Positions 47,841 through 58,600 of a stretch of DNA of 64,000 nt are shown here, one piece after another. How positions within the stretch are numbered: position 1 is the stretch's first letter; each line of letters opens with the position of its first letter. The notes beneath the pieces are model-generated. The model saw only the letters and a list, made by a program, of their open reading frames with translations, ran no database searches and was not told the origin of the DNA. The stretch is from positions 62,001 to 126,000 of the forward strand of contig CAZLMM010000006.1 of assembly GCA_964560495.1 (NCBI GenBank), given 5' to 3'. This DNA comes from UBA5069 sp964560495 (lineage in GTDB: Bacteria; Chloroflexota; Anaerolineae; Caldilineales; Caldilineaceae). The translations under genes and the position numbers were made by a program.

Positions 47841-48563
47841 TCACTCAATCGCAGCAGATGCGCCAGGCATCACAAGTTGATAGCCAACGCCTCTCTCGGT
47901 GATCAGGTAGAGCGGGGTGGAGGGGTCAGGTTCGATGATCTCGCGCAGCCACCGGATATGAACATCAAGCGTTCTGGTGTCATCCAGGTAGGATGTGTCC
48001 CAAATCGTTCGCATGATGTCTGAACGCTTGATCACGCGATTTGGTTGGAGCATAAAGAGCTTGAGCAGAGCGCATTGTTTGGGGGTCAACGTATGCTCGC
48101 CCAGGGGCGTCCGCAACAGACGTGTGGAGATTACCAGGTGAAACACACCACAGCTCACCGTCTGTGTAGACGAGCTGACTTGCAACGAGCGGAATACATC
48201 AAGGGCTTGCGTCAGGTTGAGGGGTGTTTGGATGAGGGCATTGAAGGGGAAATCATAAGAAACACCGGCGCCGACAGCAACGAAAAGCGTGTCCGGCAGA
48301 CGGAGGCGCACTGTCTCGCAAAAATGTCGTCGGCTGTGGGCATGGGCGCTGGTTTCGATCAAAATGATCCCAGGTGGATGCCCGTTGATGGAGCGCAGTG
48401 CAGCCTTTTGATTGGTCACAACCTGCCACTGAATTGCACCAACTTTTTGAGAAGTCAGCGTGTTGCCTCCATCGAATTCACCGGCCAAAATCGAGCGCAG
48501 CGAATGGGCAAGGCCACCGTTCCGCCCCAAATAAAGGATGTGATGCAAAGGGAAGCAATCCAT
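47841..48563 (-). CDS. OmpR-type winged-helix regulator with a degenerate receiver domain
   Basis: 240 residues from ATG 48563. The C-terminal half (about 145-232) is a complete OmpR winged helix: LTPKQCALLKLFMLQPNRVIKRSDIMRTIW, then RTLDVHIRWLREIIEPDP and ERGVGYQL. The N-terminal half has a receiver-like alternation (HHILYLGRN, PPGIILIETSAHA, FVAVGAG) but lacks the acidic pair and the phospho-Asp, which reads ETS. It would therefore work without phosphorylation, or bind another signal. The gene is divergent from the peptidase gene at 48658, and it may regulate that operon. Start is uncertain; no strong ribosome binding site is seen. Confidence 0.7.
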   Translation of the reverse strand: MDCFPLHHILYLGRNGGLAHSLRSILAGEFDGGNTLTSQKVGAIQWQVVTNQKAALRSINGHPPGIILIETSAHAHSRRHFCETVRLRLPDTLFVAVGAGVSYDFPFNALIQTPLNLTQALDVFRSLQVSSSTQTVSCGVFHLVISTRLLRTPLGEHTLTPKQCALLKLFMLQPNRVIKRSDIMRTIWDTSYLDDTRTLDVHIRWLREIIEPDPSTPLYLITERGVGYQLVMPGASAAIE

Positions 48564-48657
48564 TTCTCGTGATGACACGCTGGAGTTTGTTTCAAACCAG
48601 CCAATTATAGCCCAATGCCCATCCCAGTGCAACGTCGTTTTCTGACCATCCCATTCT

Positions 48658-49881
48658 ATGCTCACACAGGCAGAAGAACGTATTTTACAATCAATCGACA
48701 ACAACGAGGTGATCGCATGGGTGCAGGAGCTAACCCGCATCCCCAGTGTGTGGCGGCCGACGCTTGGCCTGGGCGAGGAGAAAGCAGCTCTCTGGGTGGA
48801 AGATCGCTGTCGCAGGCTCGGCCTGGAGACCCACTTTGAGTTCGTCCAGCCAAGCCGCCCCAATGTCATCGCCGTCCATCGCATGGCCGATGGCCCGACG
48901 CTCATGTTCGAGGGACACACTGACGTGGTGACGCCCGGCGACCCGGCTCAGTGGACGGATCCGCCCTTCGCCGCAACCATCCGCAGTGGCCGCATCTATG
49001 GTCGCGGCGCAAACGATATGAAGGCTGGCCTGGTCTGCGCGTTAGCTGCGCTGAAAGCCATCGTCCAGAGCGGTGTACGGCTCCGAGGCAGCCTCTTGTT
49101 GGGCGCGCTCTGCGATGAAGAGGGCGAGATGATCGGCGTCAAGCACTTTGTCGAGGCCGGCTGGGCAGACCAGATCTCTGCCGCCATCGTCTGCGAACCG
49201 GAGGAGAATCACCTGTGCATCGCCCAAAAGGGCGTCATGTGGGTGCGCGTCGTCATCCAGGGCGTGATGGCCCATGGTGCAATGCCGTTGACCGGCGTCA
49301 ACAGCGCGTATCCCGCGGCAGCCTTCCTCGCCGCAGTGCAGGAACTGGAACGGCAGGAGATCGCCCGCCTGGGTCGCCACGAATTCCTCGGTCAGCCCAG
49401 CATTACACCCACTATCGTCATGTCGCCGCCGCGGGGGCAGGGCGACGCGCAGAACAACGTCATGCCCGGCGCCACCGAGATCGTGCTCGACTGCCGGCTG
49501 ATCCCAGGCCAGTCGCCGGAAGAACTGACGACTGGCCTGGAGTCCCTGCTGCGCGCAGTCACTGCCGCCGATCCGCAACTGCACTCTGCGCTCACCGTCC
49601 TGGAAGTGCGTCACCCCACGGCCACCGACCGAAACGCGGCTGTGGTGCAGGCTATGGCTTCTGCATTCCAGGATCTGACAGGCCAGGCGCCCATCTACGG
49701 CGGCGTGCCCGGCTCCACAGACGGCACAATCCTGCACGCACGGAAAGGCATCCCCATCGTCACGTGCGGTCCCGGCGACATCCACATTCCCCACCATGTG
49801 GACGAGTGGGTGAGCATCGAGGAGATCCAACTGGCCGTGCGGCTCTATGCGCTGGCCGCAGTGCGCTATCTCGGCATGTAA
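48658..49881 (+). CDS. M20-family metallopeptidase (ArgE/DapE/carboxypeptidase type)
   Basis: 407 residues. Metal-site residues in order: EGHTDVVTPG (His, Asp), GRGANDMKAG (bridging Asp), DEEGEMIG (catalytic Glu-Glu), CEPEEN (Glu) and a C-terminal HIPHHVDEWV (His). The dimerisation domain in the middle begins near VRVVIQGVMAHG. The family includes succinyl-diaminopimelate and acetylornithine deacylases and dipeptidases, and the substrate cannot be fixed. It is the first gene of a run with a 43-residue ORF, a P1 peptidase and ECF transporter genes. It has no evident ribosome binding site. Confidence 0.85.
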   Translation: MLTQAEERILQSIDNNEVIAWVQELTRIPSVWRPTLGLGEEKAALWVEDRCRRLGLETHFEFVQPSRPNVIAVHRMADGPTLMFEGHTDVVTPGDPAQWTDPPFAATIRSGRIYGRGANDMKAGLVCALAALKAIVQSGVRLRGSLLLGALCDEEGEMIGVKHFVEAGWADQISAAIVCEPEENHLCIAQKGVMWVRVVIQGVMAHGAMPLTGVNSAYPAAAFLAAVQELERQEIARLGRHEFLGQPSITPTIVMSPPRGQGDAQNNVMPGATEIVLDCRLIPGQSPEELTTGLESLLRAVTAADPQLHSALTVLEVRHPTATDRNAAVVQAMASAFQDLTGQAPIYGGVPGSTDGTILHARKGIPIVTCGPGDIHIPHHVDEWVSIEEIQLAVRLYALAAVRYLGM

Positions 49882-49938
49882 AGCATCGCTGACGGGTGCG
49901 CCCCAAGTGAAGGGCGCCCAGAACCAAAGAGGGTTCAG

Positions 49939-50070
49939 ATGGGCGAGTTGTTGCGGTTGTATATTGACGCCCATGTACTCTTTCGGGCCATCACACGGAG
50001 TCAGACGCCAGGCGAGTTTGTGGCCGTGATGCGCGCCACGCTGTCGCTCGCCTGGCCCAATCCAATGTAA
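49939..50070 (+). CDS. small ORF, 43 residues, between two peptidase genes
   Basis: ATG 49939 with AGAGGG about 6 bases upstream, stop TAA at 50068. The peptide (MGELLRLYIDAHVLFRAITR, then about 23 more residues) is amphipathic, with one possible helix and codon use similar to its neighbours. It sits 57 bases after the M20 peptidase stop and 17 bases before the P1 peptidase start in the same direction. No family is recognised. It could be a small operon protein or chance; the ribosome binding site and tight spacing favour a gene. Confidence 0.45.
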   Translation: MGELLRLYIDAHVLFRAITRSQTPGEFVAVMRATLSLAWPNPM

Positions 50071-50087
50071 AACAAGGTGGAACTGGG

Positions 50088-51071
50088 ATGCTCAACGCGC
50101 TCACCGACGTGACTGGCCTGTGCGTCGGGCACTGGACCAATGCCGAAGCCGCCACCGGCTGCACTGTGATTCTCTGCGGCAGGGAAGGCGCCGTCGCCGG
50201 CGTGGACATTCGCGGCGGCGCGCCGGGCACGCGTGAGACCGCGCTCCTGGACCCCATCTGCACCGTGGAGCGCATCCACGCCCTATTGCTCACAGGGGGC
50301 AGCGCTTTTGGCCTGGCGGCAGCCGATGGCGTGGTGCAATGGCTGGAGGAACGCAGCATCGGCTATGACGTGGGTATTGCTCGCGTTCCCATCGTCCCGA
50401 CAGCGGTGCTCTTCGACCTGCCTCTGGGGCGACCTGATGTGCGACCAGATCGGGCCGCCGGCTATGCCGCATGTGCAGCCGCGCAGACAGGCGCAGTGGC
50501 CCGAGGCTGCGTCGGCGCGGGCGCAGGCGCAACCATCGGCAAGGTGGCCGGCCTCAAACGAGCGTGCAAAGGAGGGCTGGGCTGCGCCAGCATCCGCACG
50601 CCAGGCGGGCTGACCGTGGCCGCCCTGGCGGTGGTCAACGCCTATGGCAACATCCATGATCCGGCCACAGGGCAAGTGGTCGCTGGCGCACGCAGGCTCG
50701 ACGCCCAGGGGCGCTTCTGCGGCTTTCTCGACCCGGCGCCCCTTCTGGCAGACAGGCCGAGACCGGAGTTCGCCGGAACGAACACAACGCTGGTGGTCAT
50801 CGCCACCGATGGCTGTTTGAGCAAAAGCGAAATCACCAAAGCGGCGCGTATGGCGCAGGATGGCGTCGCCAGGGCTGTCCGCCCTGTGCACACGGGTCTG
50901 GATGGCGATGTGGTCTTTGCCCTTTCTTGCGGGAGCAAACCCGCCAGCGTGGATGTCGTGGGGACCCTGGCGGCGGACATGACCGCTTTGGCGATTCTCG
51001 ACGCAGTTTACGCCGCCGAAAGCGTGCACGGCCTCCCATGCGGCCACGAGTGCGGCGTTCCATCAGGATGA
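50088..51071 (+). CDS. P1-family (DmpA-type) aminopeptidase
   Basis: 327 residues. LTDVTGLCVGHWTN (about 4-17), LLLTGGSAFGLAAADGVVQWLEE (about 65-87), GAGAGATIGKVAG (about 142-154) and a GTNTTLVVIATDG segment (about 230-243) are family P1 marks. DmpA-type proteins are made as one chain and cut themselves before a Ser/Thr that becomes the N-terminal nucleophile; here the Thr in NTT is the likely site. They release N-terminal D- or L-residues or open beta-peptides. No signal peptide. It stands between the 43-residue ORF and ecfT. Confidence 0.8.
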   Translation: MLNALTDVTGLCVGHWTNAEAATGCTVILCGREGAVAGVDIRGGAPGTRETALLDPICTVERIHALLLTGGSAFGLAAADGVVQWLEERSIGYDVGIARVPIVPTAVLFDLPLGRPDVRPDRAAGYAACAAAQTGAVARGCVGAGAGATIGKVAGLKRACKGGLGCASIRTPGGLTVAALAVVNAYGNIHDPATGQVVAGARRLDAQGRFCGFLDPAPLLADRPRPEFAGTNTTLVVIATDGCLSKSEITKAARMAQDGVARAVRPVHTGLDGDVVFALSCGSKPASVDVVGTLAADMTALAILDAVYAAESVHGLPCGHECGVPSG

Positions 51072-51089
51072 GCGTGTGGATGACTACTC

Positions 51090-51935
51090 ATGGCCTTTGA
51101 GTTTTCGCGCAACGTCCTGATCGGCCAGTATATCCCGGCGGACACCTTTGTCCACCGCCTGGACCCGCGCACAAAGATCGTCAGCGCCACGGCGCTCTTG
51201 CTTGCCATCACCTTCAACCAATCCCTGCTCGCAGCGGTGGTCTATCTGTTGGCAGTGCTGGCCATGGTCAAGCTCAGCCAGATTCCCATTGCCTTCGTGC
51301 TGCGGCCATTCATCCGCGGCCTGCCTGTCATCATTTTCTTCCTCTCGTTTTCGGTGCTCTTCATGGGCTGGCAAGAGCCTGCCGGTGTGGTGATCTTCGA
51401 GTGGCGTTTCATTCGCATCACCTCAAATGCGTTGCTCATGGCCGCGCTGAGCCTGGTGCGGCTGGCAACGATTCTCCTGTTGGTGAGCCTGCCCACCCTC
51501 ACCACGAAGATCACCGAGCTGACCCACGGCATGGAGGCGCTCTTGCAGCCCTTCAGTCGTGTGGGGCTGCCGGCGCAGGACATTGCGCTGACAGCAACGA
51601 TTGCTCTGCGTTTCGTGCCTATCTTGACAGAGGAGTTGGAGCGGGTGATCAAGGCGCAGGCCAGTCGCGGCGGCGACATCGGCGTTCTGAGCTGGCGTCA
51701 GCCATTGCAGATTGCCCGGGCCATCGTGCCATTGGTCGTGCCTCTCTTCGTGAATGCATTTCGCCGCGCAGAAGAACTGGCCGTGGCCATGGAGGCGCGC
51801 TGCTACATGCGCGGCGGCCAGCGCACCCGTCTCTTCCAGTTGCAGGCGCGCTGGCTGGATGGCGTCGTTGCCGTAGGCGTGGTATCATTTACAGTGAGCA
51901 TCTGGCTGGCAACGCGCATCTACTCGCTTCCCTAA
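51090..51935 (+). CDS. ecfT: ECF transporter T component
   Basis: 281 residues. The start FIPADTFVHRLDPRTKIV (as GQYIPADTFVHRLDPRTK) is the typical EcfT opening; five or six membrane helices follow (about 28-62, 70-92, 105-125, 130-152, 225-275). The two cytoplasmic motifs that grip the ATPases are AQASRGGD (about 188-195) and MEARCYMRG (about 234-242). EcfT joins an S component to EcfA ATPases. No EcfA gene is in the window, so the ATPases must be encoded elsewhere. It follows the P1 peptidase by 18 bases. Confidence 0.9.
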   Translation: MAFEFSRNVLIGQYIPADTFVHRLDPRTKIVSATALLLAITFNQSLLAAVVYLLAVLAMVKLSQIPIAFVLRPFIRGLPVIIFFLSFSVLFMGWQEPAGVVIFEWRFIRITSNALLMAALSLVRLATILLLVSLPTLTTKITELTHGMEALLQPFSRVGLPAQDIALTATIALRFVPILTEELERVIKAQASRGGDIGVLSWRQPLQIARAIVPLVVPLFVNAFRRAEELAVAMEARCYMRGGQRTRLFQLQARWLDGVVAVGVVSFTVSIWLATRIYSLP

Positions 51936-51968
51936 TCCCATTTCATCATTCACAGGAGGAGAATTGTC

Positions 51969-52553
51969 ATGGACTCAGGTTCTTCCGGCACCCGGCGTCT
52001 GGTGGTTACGGCAGTATTGATCGCCATCAGCATCGTTCTCTCCATCCCCCTCAACATGGGGCCCTTTATTTCGTTGGGCTTTATCGTTATCGGGCCCACC
52101 ATCGCCATCACTATCCTGCAGGTGCCGGCGATCATTGGCGGTATTCTGGAAGGTCCGATTGTCGGCGCCATCGTCGGCGGCGCATTCGGGCTGTTCAGCC
52201 TCTTTCTGGCCGGCCAACAGCCAGCGGGCAGCCCCAACGCCATCTTCGTCGATCCGATCATCTCGGTGCTGCCACGTCTTTTTATTGGCCCGGTGGCGTG
52301 GGCGGTCTATCAGGGATTGAAGCAGGCCAGCGAATATGTGCGCCTGTCTTCGGCTGCCGTGGCCGGCACACTGACCAACACGTTCCTGGTGATCGGCGCA
52401 ATTGCATGGCGACTGAATGTACCCTTCTTGGCCACTCTGGCCAGCGTTGCCATCAACGTCGTGCTGGAGGTCATCGTGGCCGCAGTGATCGTGGTGGCGG
52501 TGGTGAGCGCGCTGCGCGGGACAGGCGGCAGAAAGCAGGGGTCAACGGTGTAG
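51969..52553 (+). CDS. ECF transporter S component (substrate-binding)
   Basis: 194 residues; a strong ribosome binding site AGGAGGAG precedes the ATG at 51969. Six hydrophobic helices (about 12-30, 35-50, 55-75, 80-95, 105-125, 135-182) with an N-terminal RRLVVTAVLIAISIVLS and a GFIVIGPTIAITILQVPAIIGGILEGP region match the ECF S family. The bound substrate, usually a vitamin, ion or metabolite, cannot be told. Together with ecfT and the two peptidases upstream it may take up a peptide-linked compound or an amino acid derivative. Confidence 0.85.
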   Translation: MDSGSSGTRRLVVTAVLIAISIVLSIPLNMGPFISLGFIVIGPTIAITILQVPAIIGGILEGPIVGAIVGGAFGLFSLFLAGQQPAGSPNAIFVDPIISVLPRLFIGPVAWAVYQGLKQASEYVRLSSAAVAGTLTNTFLVIGAIAWRLNVPFLATLASVAINVVLEVIVAAVIVVAVVSALRGTGGRKQGSTV

Positions 52554-52582
52554 CGCCACATGACAAAGACAGGTTGACATGA

Positions 52583-52623
52583 CAAGAAGAAGGGGCGCCT
52601 CGACGAGGCGCCCCTTCTTCTTG
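52583..52623. terminator. bidirectional intrinsic terminator
   Basis: 19-bp perfect stem (52583-52601 with 52605-52623, core GAAGGGGCGCCTC) with a 3-base loop. It separates the convergent ECF S and amylase genes; T- and A-rich outer parts allow both directions. Confidence 0.9.
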
Positions 52624-52638
52624 CGCTGCAAAAGCACT

Positions 52639-55600
52639 CTACCGCGTGATCAGCGGCAGGAACATGCGCGGCGTTGCGTCCCCGGCGGCGGGCGTCTCGC
52701 CCAGCGCGCCCGTGGGGTCCGACTCCCCGATAGGCGTCACCAGGTCTACGTCCACCCAGGCGGCCGGGTCGAAGTAAGCGCCGCTGCCTGGATTCGGGTC
52801 CATGGCCGCCGTGGTTGCCACTGATGCATTGGCGTCGCCGGTGGAGGCGACGAGCAGCGAGTGGTCGACGACGACGCCGAAATACGGCTCGACGCTCGTT
52901 CCCGGCGCAATGCCGAGCAGATAGCAGGGCGGCGGGCCAGCGGGCTGAGAGTTCACCCAATCCGGGTAAAGCTCCACGCAGATCTCGAAGTCACCCGGTC
53001 GCAGCCAGTTGAAGTTGGCCTTGCCGATGCTGTTGGTCTGCTGCCGCCACAGCACGCCGCTGGCCTGGGATTTGACCGTGACATACCACAGCCCCAACAG
53101 CGTATCGCGCGATTGGCGCACGCCGTCCCCGTTGCGGTCATAGTAGACGCGCGCCTGCACGTTGATCCCTTGCTGGTCGAAGAAGGTGCAGGTGACGTTG
53201 CCGCCCGCCGCGGTGTCGACCGTGACCGAGCGACCCTCCACATCCACCGCCCCAGCGTCTTCGGGCGTGCAGACGATGTCCACTAGAAACCAATTGGCCG
53301 GGACTGCCTCAGTGAATTTGTGGACGCTGCCGCGCGTCACCGTGAAGGTGATGCTGTTGCTGACCGCGTCCCCGTCGTCGCTGGCCGGGTCATCCAGCCA
53401 GAAACTGCCCAGTTCCGGCGGCAGCCCGCCGTCGTAGCCGCCGCCCACCGACTCTGACGAGAAATAGAAATCTAGCTTGCTCTTGGGCGCGGTGTCTTTG
53501 ACGATGGTGATAGTCGCCATCTCGATCTCGACAAAGACCGCGGTGGTGCGCGCCGGCACGGTGAAGCTCCCTGTGGTCGGGTCGAACGTAGCCTGCTTGA
53601 CCACTTCGTCGTTTGTGGAGTTGGCCTGCACAGGATGAAGCGTCAGGTTGGCGCCTACCAGATCGCTGATGACCACAGTCTGCGCCTCGTCGCTGGCGTT
53701 GAAGATGACGGCTACCCACTCGTGGTGCAGATCCAGGTCGGGCAGGGCCAGGTCGGTGTCGTCAATCGTCATGGCGATGAGACCCGGAATCTGGTCAGGG
53801 CCGGTGTTATGGAAGTGGAGGCGATCCATGATCTCCGCTTTGGTCTGCAAGCGGAAGAGGGGCGAGCTGTTGCGGATTTGCAGCAGTTCCGCAGCGTGGT
53901 TGTAACTCATCGCGATCTCTGCTTGACCGGGCTTGAGCGCCGGATTGGCCAACAGCGGCTTCATGATGTCCCACGCCTGTTGATTCTCGTTGCCCGGCGG
54001 AACGCCCACGCCCCAGTTGTTGGTCTGATAGGTGAAGTCCAGGCGGTTGAACCAGTCGCCTGAATTGTAGCTGTTGCGGTCGAAGGATTTGGAGCGTAGC
54101 AGCTCCTGGCCGGCGTGGAGGAAGGGTACGCCCTGAGCCAACAGCGTGAAGTCCAGCCCCAACATCTGGGCGCGCACCCGGTCGCTCATGGAGACCGCCG
54201 CGGCGTGCTTGTAGGCGCTGATGTCCCACAAGGTCTGATTGTCGTGGGCCTCCACGTAGATGATGTTCTCTTGAGGGTCCTGGGTGTAACCGGCAGGCGA
54301 GCCGTTGTAATCCACCTGCGAACCTGCGACCAAGGCGCCGTCCTTGTCAATCAGCTCGTAGTCGGCCAGATTGCCGGCCAGACCGACGCGGATCAGATCG
54401 CCGTAGTGAAGCAGGCGGTTCTTCTCATCGTCGCTGCCAGAGTTGTTGGCGTTGGGATCATAGAACAAGCCATTGATGAAACCCTGGTTGGTGACCATCG
54501 ACTGACCGCCATCGAAGGGGCCGCCGCCGCGCACCGCATCGCGCAAGCGGTCGCTGAAGGTGCCGATGCCCGTTCCTGGCAGGTTGAGCTGGGTGGCGTT
54601 GACCCCGCGCTGGTTGTTCGCGACCTCGCCAAAGTTCCAGCCTTCGCCGTAGAGGTAGATGGTGGGGTCGATGGCCTGGAGCGTACTCTGGACTTTCTCC
54701 ATGTTGGACTTCATGTGGTGGCCCATGAGATCGAAGCGGAAGCCGTCCACGCCATAGGCTGCGACCCAGGTAACCAACGAGTCGATCATGAGCTTTTCCA
54801 TCATGGCGTGCTCACTGGCGGTGTTGTCGCAGCAGGTGCTCTTCTCCACTGCGCCATCCAGGTTCAGGCGATGGTAATACCCGGGCACCACCTTGTCCAA
54901 CACCGACTTGGGCGCCTGGCCGCTGGCCGTGGTGTGGTTATAGACCACATCCATGACCACCCGCAGCCCAGCCTGATGGAGCGACTGCACCATCTCGCGG
55001 AACTCAACGATGCGCGTCGGCCCGTCGGGATTGGTAGAGTAGCTGCCTTCTGGCGTGGTGTAGTGATATGGATCGTAGCCCCAGTTGAAGCCGTCCAGGT
55101 CGCGCACTGCATCAACCGCTGCTTGCGGCTCCTCCGAATCGGGCGCCGGGTCGGACGGGATGTTTGGTTCGGTGCGCTCCTCCTTGACCTCATTCACCGT
55201 GGCGAAGTCGAAAGCCGGCAGGATGTGAACATGGGTCAGGCCGGCGTCTGCCAGAGCCTGCAGGTGCGTCATGCCGTTGGCGTCGGCGTGGGTGAAGGCT
55301 TTGAAGGTGCCCCGCTCCTCTTCCGGCACGCTCTCGTCATAGATGCTGAAGTCGCGCACGTGCAGCTCATAGAGCGTGATGTCTTCGGGCGCGGCCAACG
55401 ACGGCTTCTCTGTATCGCTCCATCCTGCAGGTTCTAGCGCAGGATCGCTCAGATCAACGATCTGGCTGCGTTTGCTGTTGGTGGAAAGGCTGATGGAGTA
55501 CGGGTCCGTGACCATGTTGTGCTCCACCTGGCCGGTAGCATGGACGTAGACCTCCACTTCGTAGAGATAGTACTTGCCTGTCCACGAGGCGTCGCCCACC

Positions 55601-58600
55601 GCGCTCCACACGCCCAGGGCCTCAGGCGTCATGTCGATGACGTGGCTGGCCGGGTCGGAAGTGGAGTCGTCGAAGATGTGGAGTTTGACCGATTTGGCCG
55701 TGGGCGCCCAGACGCGCAGGGTGGGCGCGTCGCCGTCATAGGTCACGCCCAGGTCGCCCGTGTAGGTGTAAAGGTCGTCCAGCACGCCCGGGATTTGCAG
55801 GCCGGTGGCGTCAGCCGCGAATTCGCCGCTGTTGGCTGCGGCGGCCATGACCAGCAGCCCCGGATCAGTCGGTACGACTGCGGCGACGGCGATCTGACTT
55901 TTCAGGGTGTCGGGAACCATGTCCAGGTCGCCGGCGGCAATCTTGAAGGCGGCAAAACTCGCCAGATGGGGGAACTTGTCCTTTTGCGCCTGGGAGAGGC
56001 CGGCTGGGTCGTGAGTCAGTTTGAGATAGCCGTCCTCGCCAGTGATGGAATCGTCGATCAGCTCCATGCCGCCGTCGGCTGCGTAATAGAGGCGATATTC
56101 CAGTTCGGGATCAACCTCTACGTCCCAAGCGATGGTGTTGGCGCTGAGCCAGTGGGCCTTGAATTTGCCCAGATCGCCGGCCGCCACCGTGCCTTTGAGG
56201 ATAGGCAGAATGTAGGGGAATTCCGGGTCGGCGCCTTGCAGCTGCCAGACCTGGCAGCCCCACTTGGCAAGCTCCAGGAACTGGTCGGGGCCAGGGTCTT
56301 TGTCGCCGCCCCGGTGGAGGATGTAGTTGAGTTGGGTCGGATTCGGGTTGTTGAAGGTTACCTCGAAAACCTGACCAAAGACGTCGGCGCGGGCTGGCTT
56401 GCGTGGATTCGTCCAACCTGGGTCGTCCGCGTCGCCCCAGGTGTGCATACCCCAGAAGTCCTCGAAGTTGCTGCTGTTGTAGTCGCCGAAATCATAGGCC
56501 GGGCGATGGTAGTGGAGCACGGCCATGTTCTGGCTGGCGCAGAGCTGGGGATAGATGGCCTGGTCGCCTGACTTGATCCAGACGGACGGCGTCAATTCGG
56601 GCATAAGGAACTGGTCGGGGCCGGGGTCTTTATCATTTCCCTGGTGGATGATGAAGTTGACCGGCTTGGTGGCATCCTTGATGGGCACGTTCCAGAAAGC
56701 GCCGAAGCCGTCGATGCCGTCAAAGGGGCGCGGCGCATCCCAGCTTGTGCCCACGCCGTCGGCGATGGCGTCGCCCCACAGATGGAGACCCCAGCCGTCA
56801 TACACGCCGTCGGGACGGTTGTAGTGAATGGTGACAAAACCCTGCGCGGCGGCCTGAGAGTCATAGATGGTCAGGTCGTCCTGCTTGAGCCAGATCTCGG
56901 GGCCGTCCGTAGCCGGGTTGAAGAAGCGGTCAGGCGCATTGTCCGGATCTTTCGCGTTGCCTTTGTGAACGATGAAGTTGACGTTCTGTTTCGGGTCTTG
57001 CAGCTCGATCCAGGCGAAGCGGCCATAATCGTCTTCACCCAGGAAGGGCTTGGGAGCATCCCAATCGGTGCCCTCGCCCGGGGCGATGGCGTCGCCCCAC
57101 AGGTGCAGCCCCCAGAAGTCATTGAAGTCACCGGTGGTGTGGTCGCCATAGTCGTTGCCTGGCCGCAGGTAGTGAATGATGGCGTACTTGTAATTGGCCG
57201 ACGCGCCGCCTTTGGCATAGATCGGCTCCACCTCGCCGACCAGGGCGTATTTGGGCAACTCGCCGCTCAGGTCGTTGACCACCGCTGCGAAATCTAGCTT
57301 GCTGCCGGCCGGCCAGGCGCTGGCGTCGTAGTAGACGCGGTAAGGCGGGTTGTCATCCACGCCGATGACGGTGAAGGTGGGCGTCCCACTCTCGCGCACG
57401 GCGAAGGTAACTTCGGCGTAGATGTTCTCCTGGTCCAGCGCCGCCTCGATCTTCATGCGATTGGGCACGGTGTTGCCGTCGATGTTCTGATAGCCCAGTT
57501 CCACCTGGACGCCAGCCGCGGGCGAAACGATGGAGATGTTGGGCATGGAATTCGTCGCGGCGGCTTGCGCGGCCACAAGTACATCGCCCTGATAGATGAC
57601 GAAACTCTTGGCCGGCACGGTGATGGTGAGTATCTTGTCGGCGTCACTGGTCAAACCTGGGCCGCCGGCAGGATAGAGCGCAGTGAAATCGGCGTTGGCG
57701 TCGAAGACAGGGAACGTGGCTGTCTGCTCGCTGGCCGCGTTGTTGAAAGCGACGACGTATTCCACCTGTTCGTTGCGGTCGTAGCGGCTGAGCGCATAGA
57801 CGCCCGGCCCGGCGACGCTGTAGCGATGAATCTGCGCGCCGGTGCGCAAACCCTGGTGCGCCTCGAAGATCTCTGCGTACTCTTGCAGCGCAGTGTAGAT
57901 GGGGTGATCCTGGTCGAAGTTGGCGTCGGCGGTGGTGTCGTCCGTCCCGATGAGGTCGTCGTCATTGTAGGAGGCGACCTGGCTCGGCATCATGTCCTGG
58001 CGAGCATCCTTGTCGCCGCCGTCGCCCACAAAGCCCTGCTCGTCGCCGTAATAGACGATGGGTACGCCGCGGGCGAAGTAGAGCATGGCGTGGGCCAGTT
58101 TGGTGCGCTCCAGCGCGTCATCTGGCAGGGTTCCGCCGTTGCCGTCCTTGATGAAGTAGCCGATGCGCCCCATGTCGTGGTTGCCGGCAAAGTTCATCAG
58201 GCTGTAGGCATTGCTGTTGGCATCGGTGTACCAGTCGTCTTTGTCGAAAAAGACGGCCAGATTATCCGACGAACCGTTGCCGGCCGCGTAGGCGCGCACC
58301 GCTTCTTGGAAGCCGAAATCCAGCACCGAAGGCAGCCGGGCGTTGGTGGTGTAGAAGCTGAGCAACTGCTCGTTGCCGCTGAAGACCTCGCCGAAGAGGA
58401 AGAAGTCCGGGCGACCGACGCTTGCGGCATGGGCGATAATTTCGGGGCCGAAACGCTGCCAGAACTCCATGTTGACGTGCTTGACCGTGTCCAGGCGGAA
58501 GCCGTCGATGTCGTAGTTGGTGATCCAGTCTTTGAAGATGTCGACCATGCCCTCCACCACATCCGGGTGCTCGGTGAACAGGTCGTCCAGGCCGACAAAA

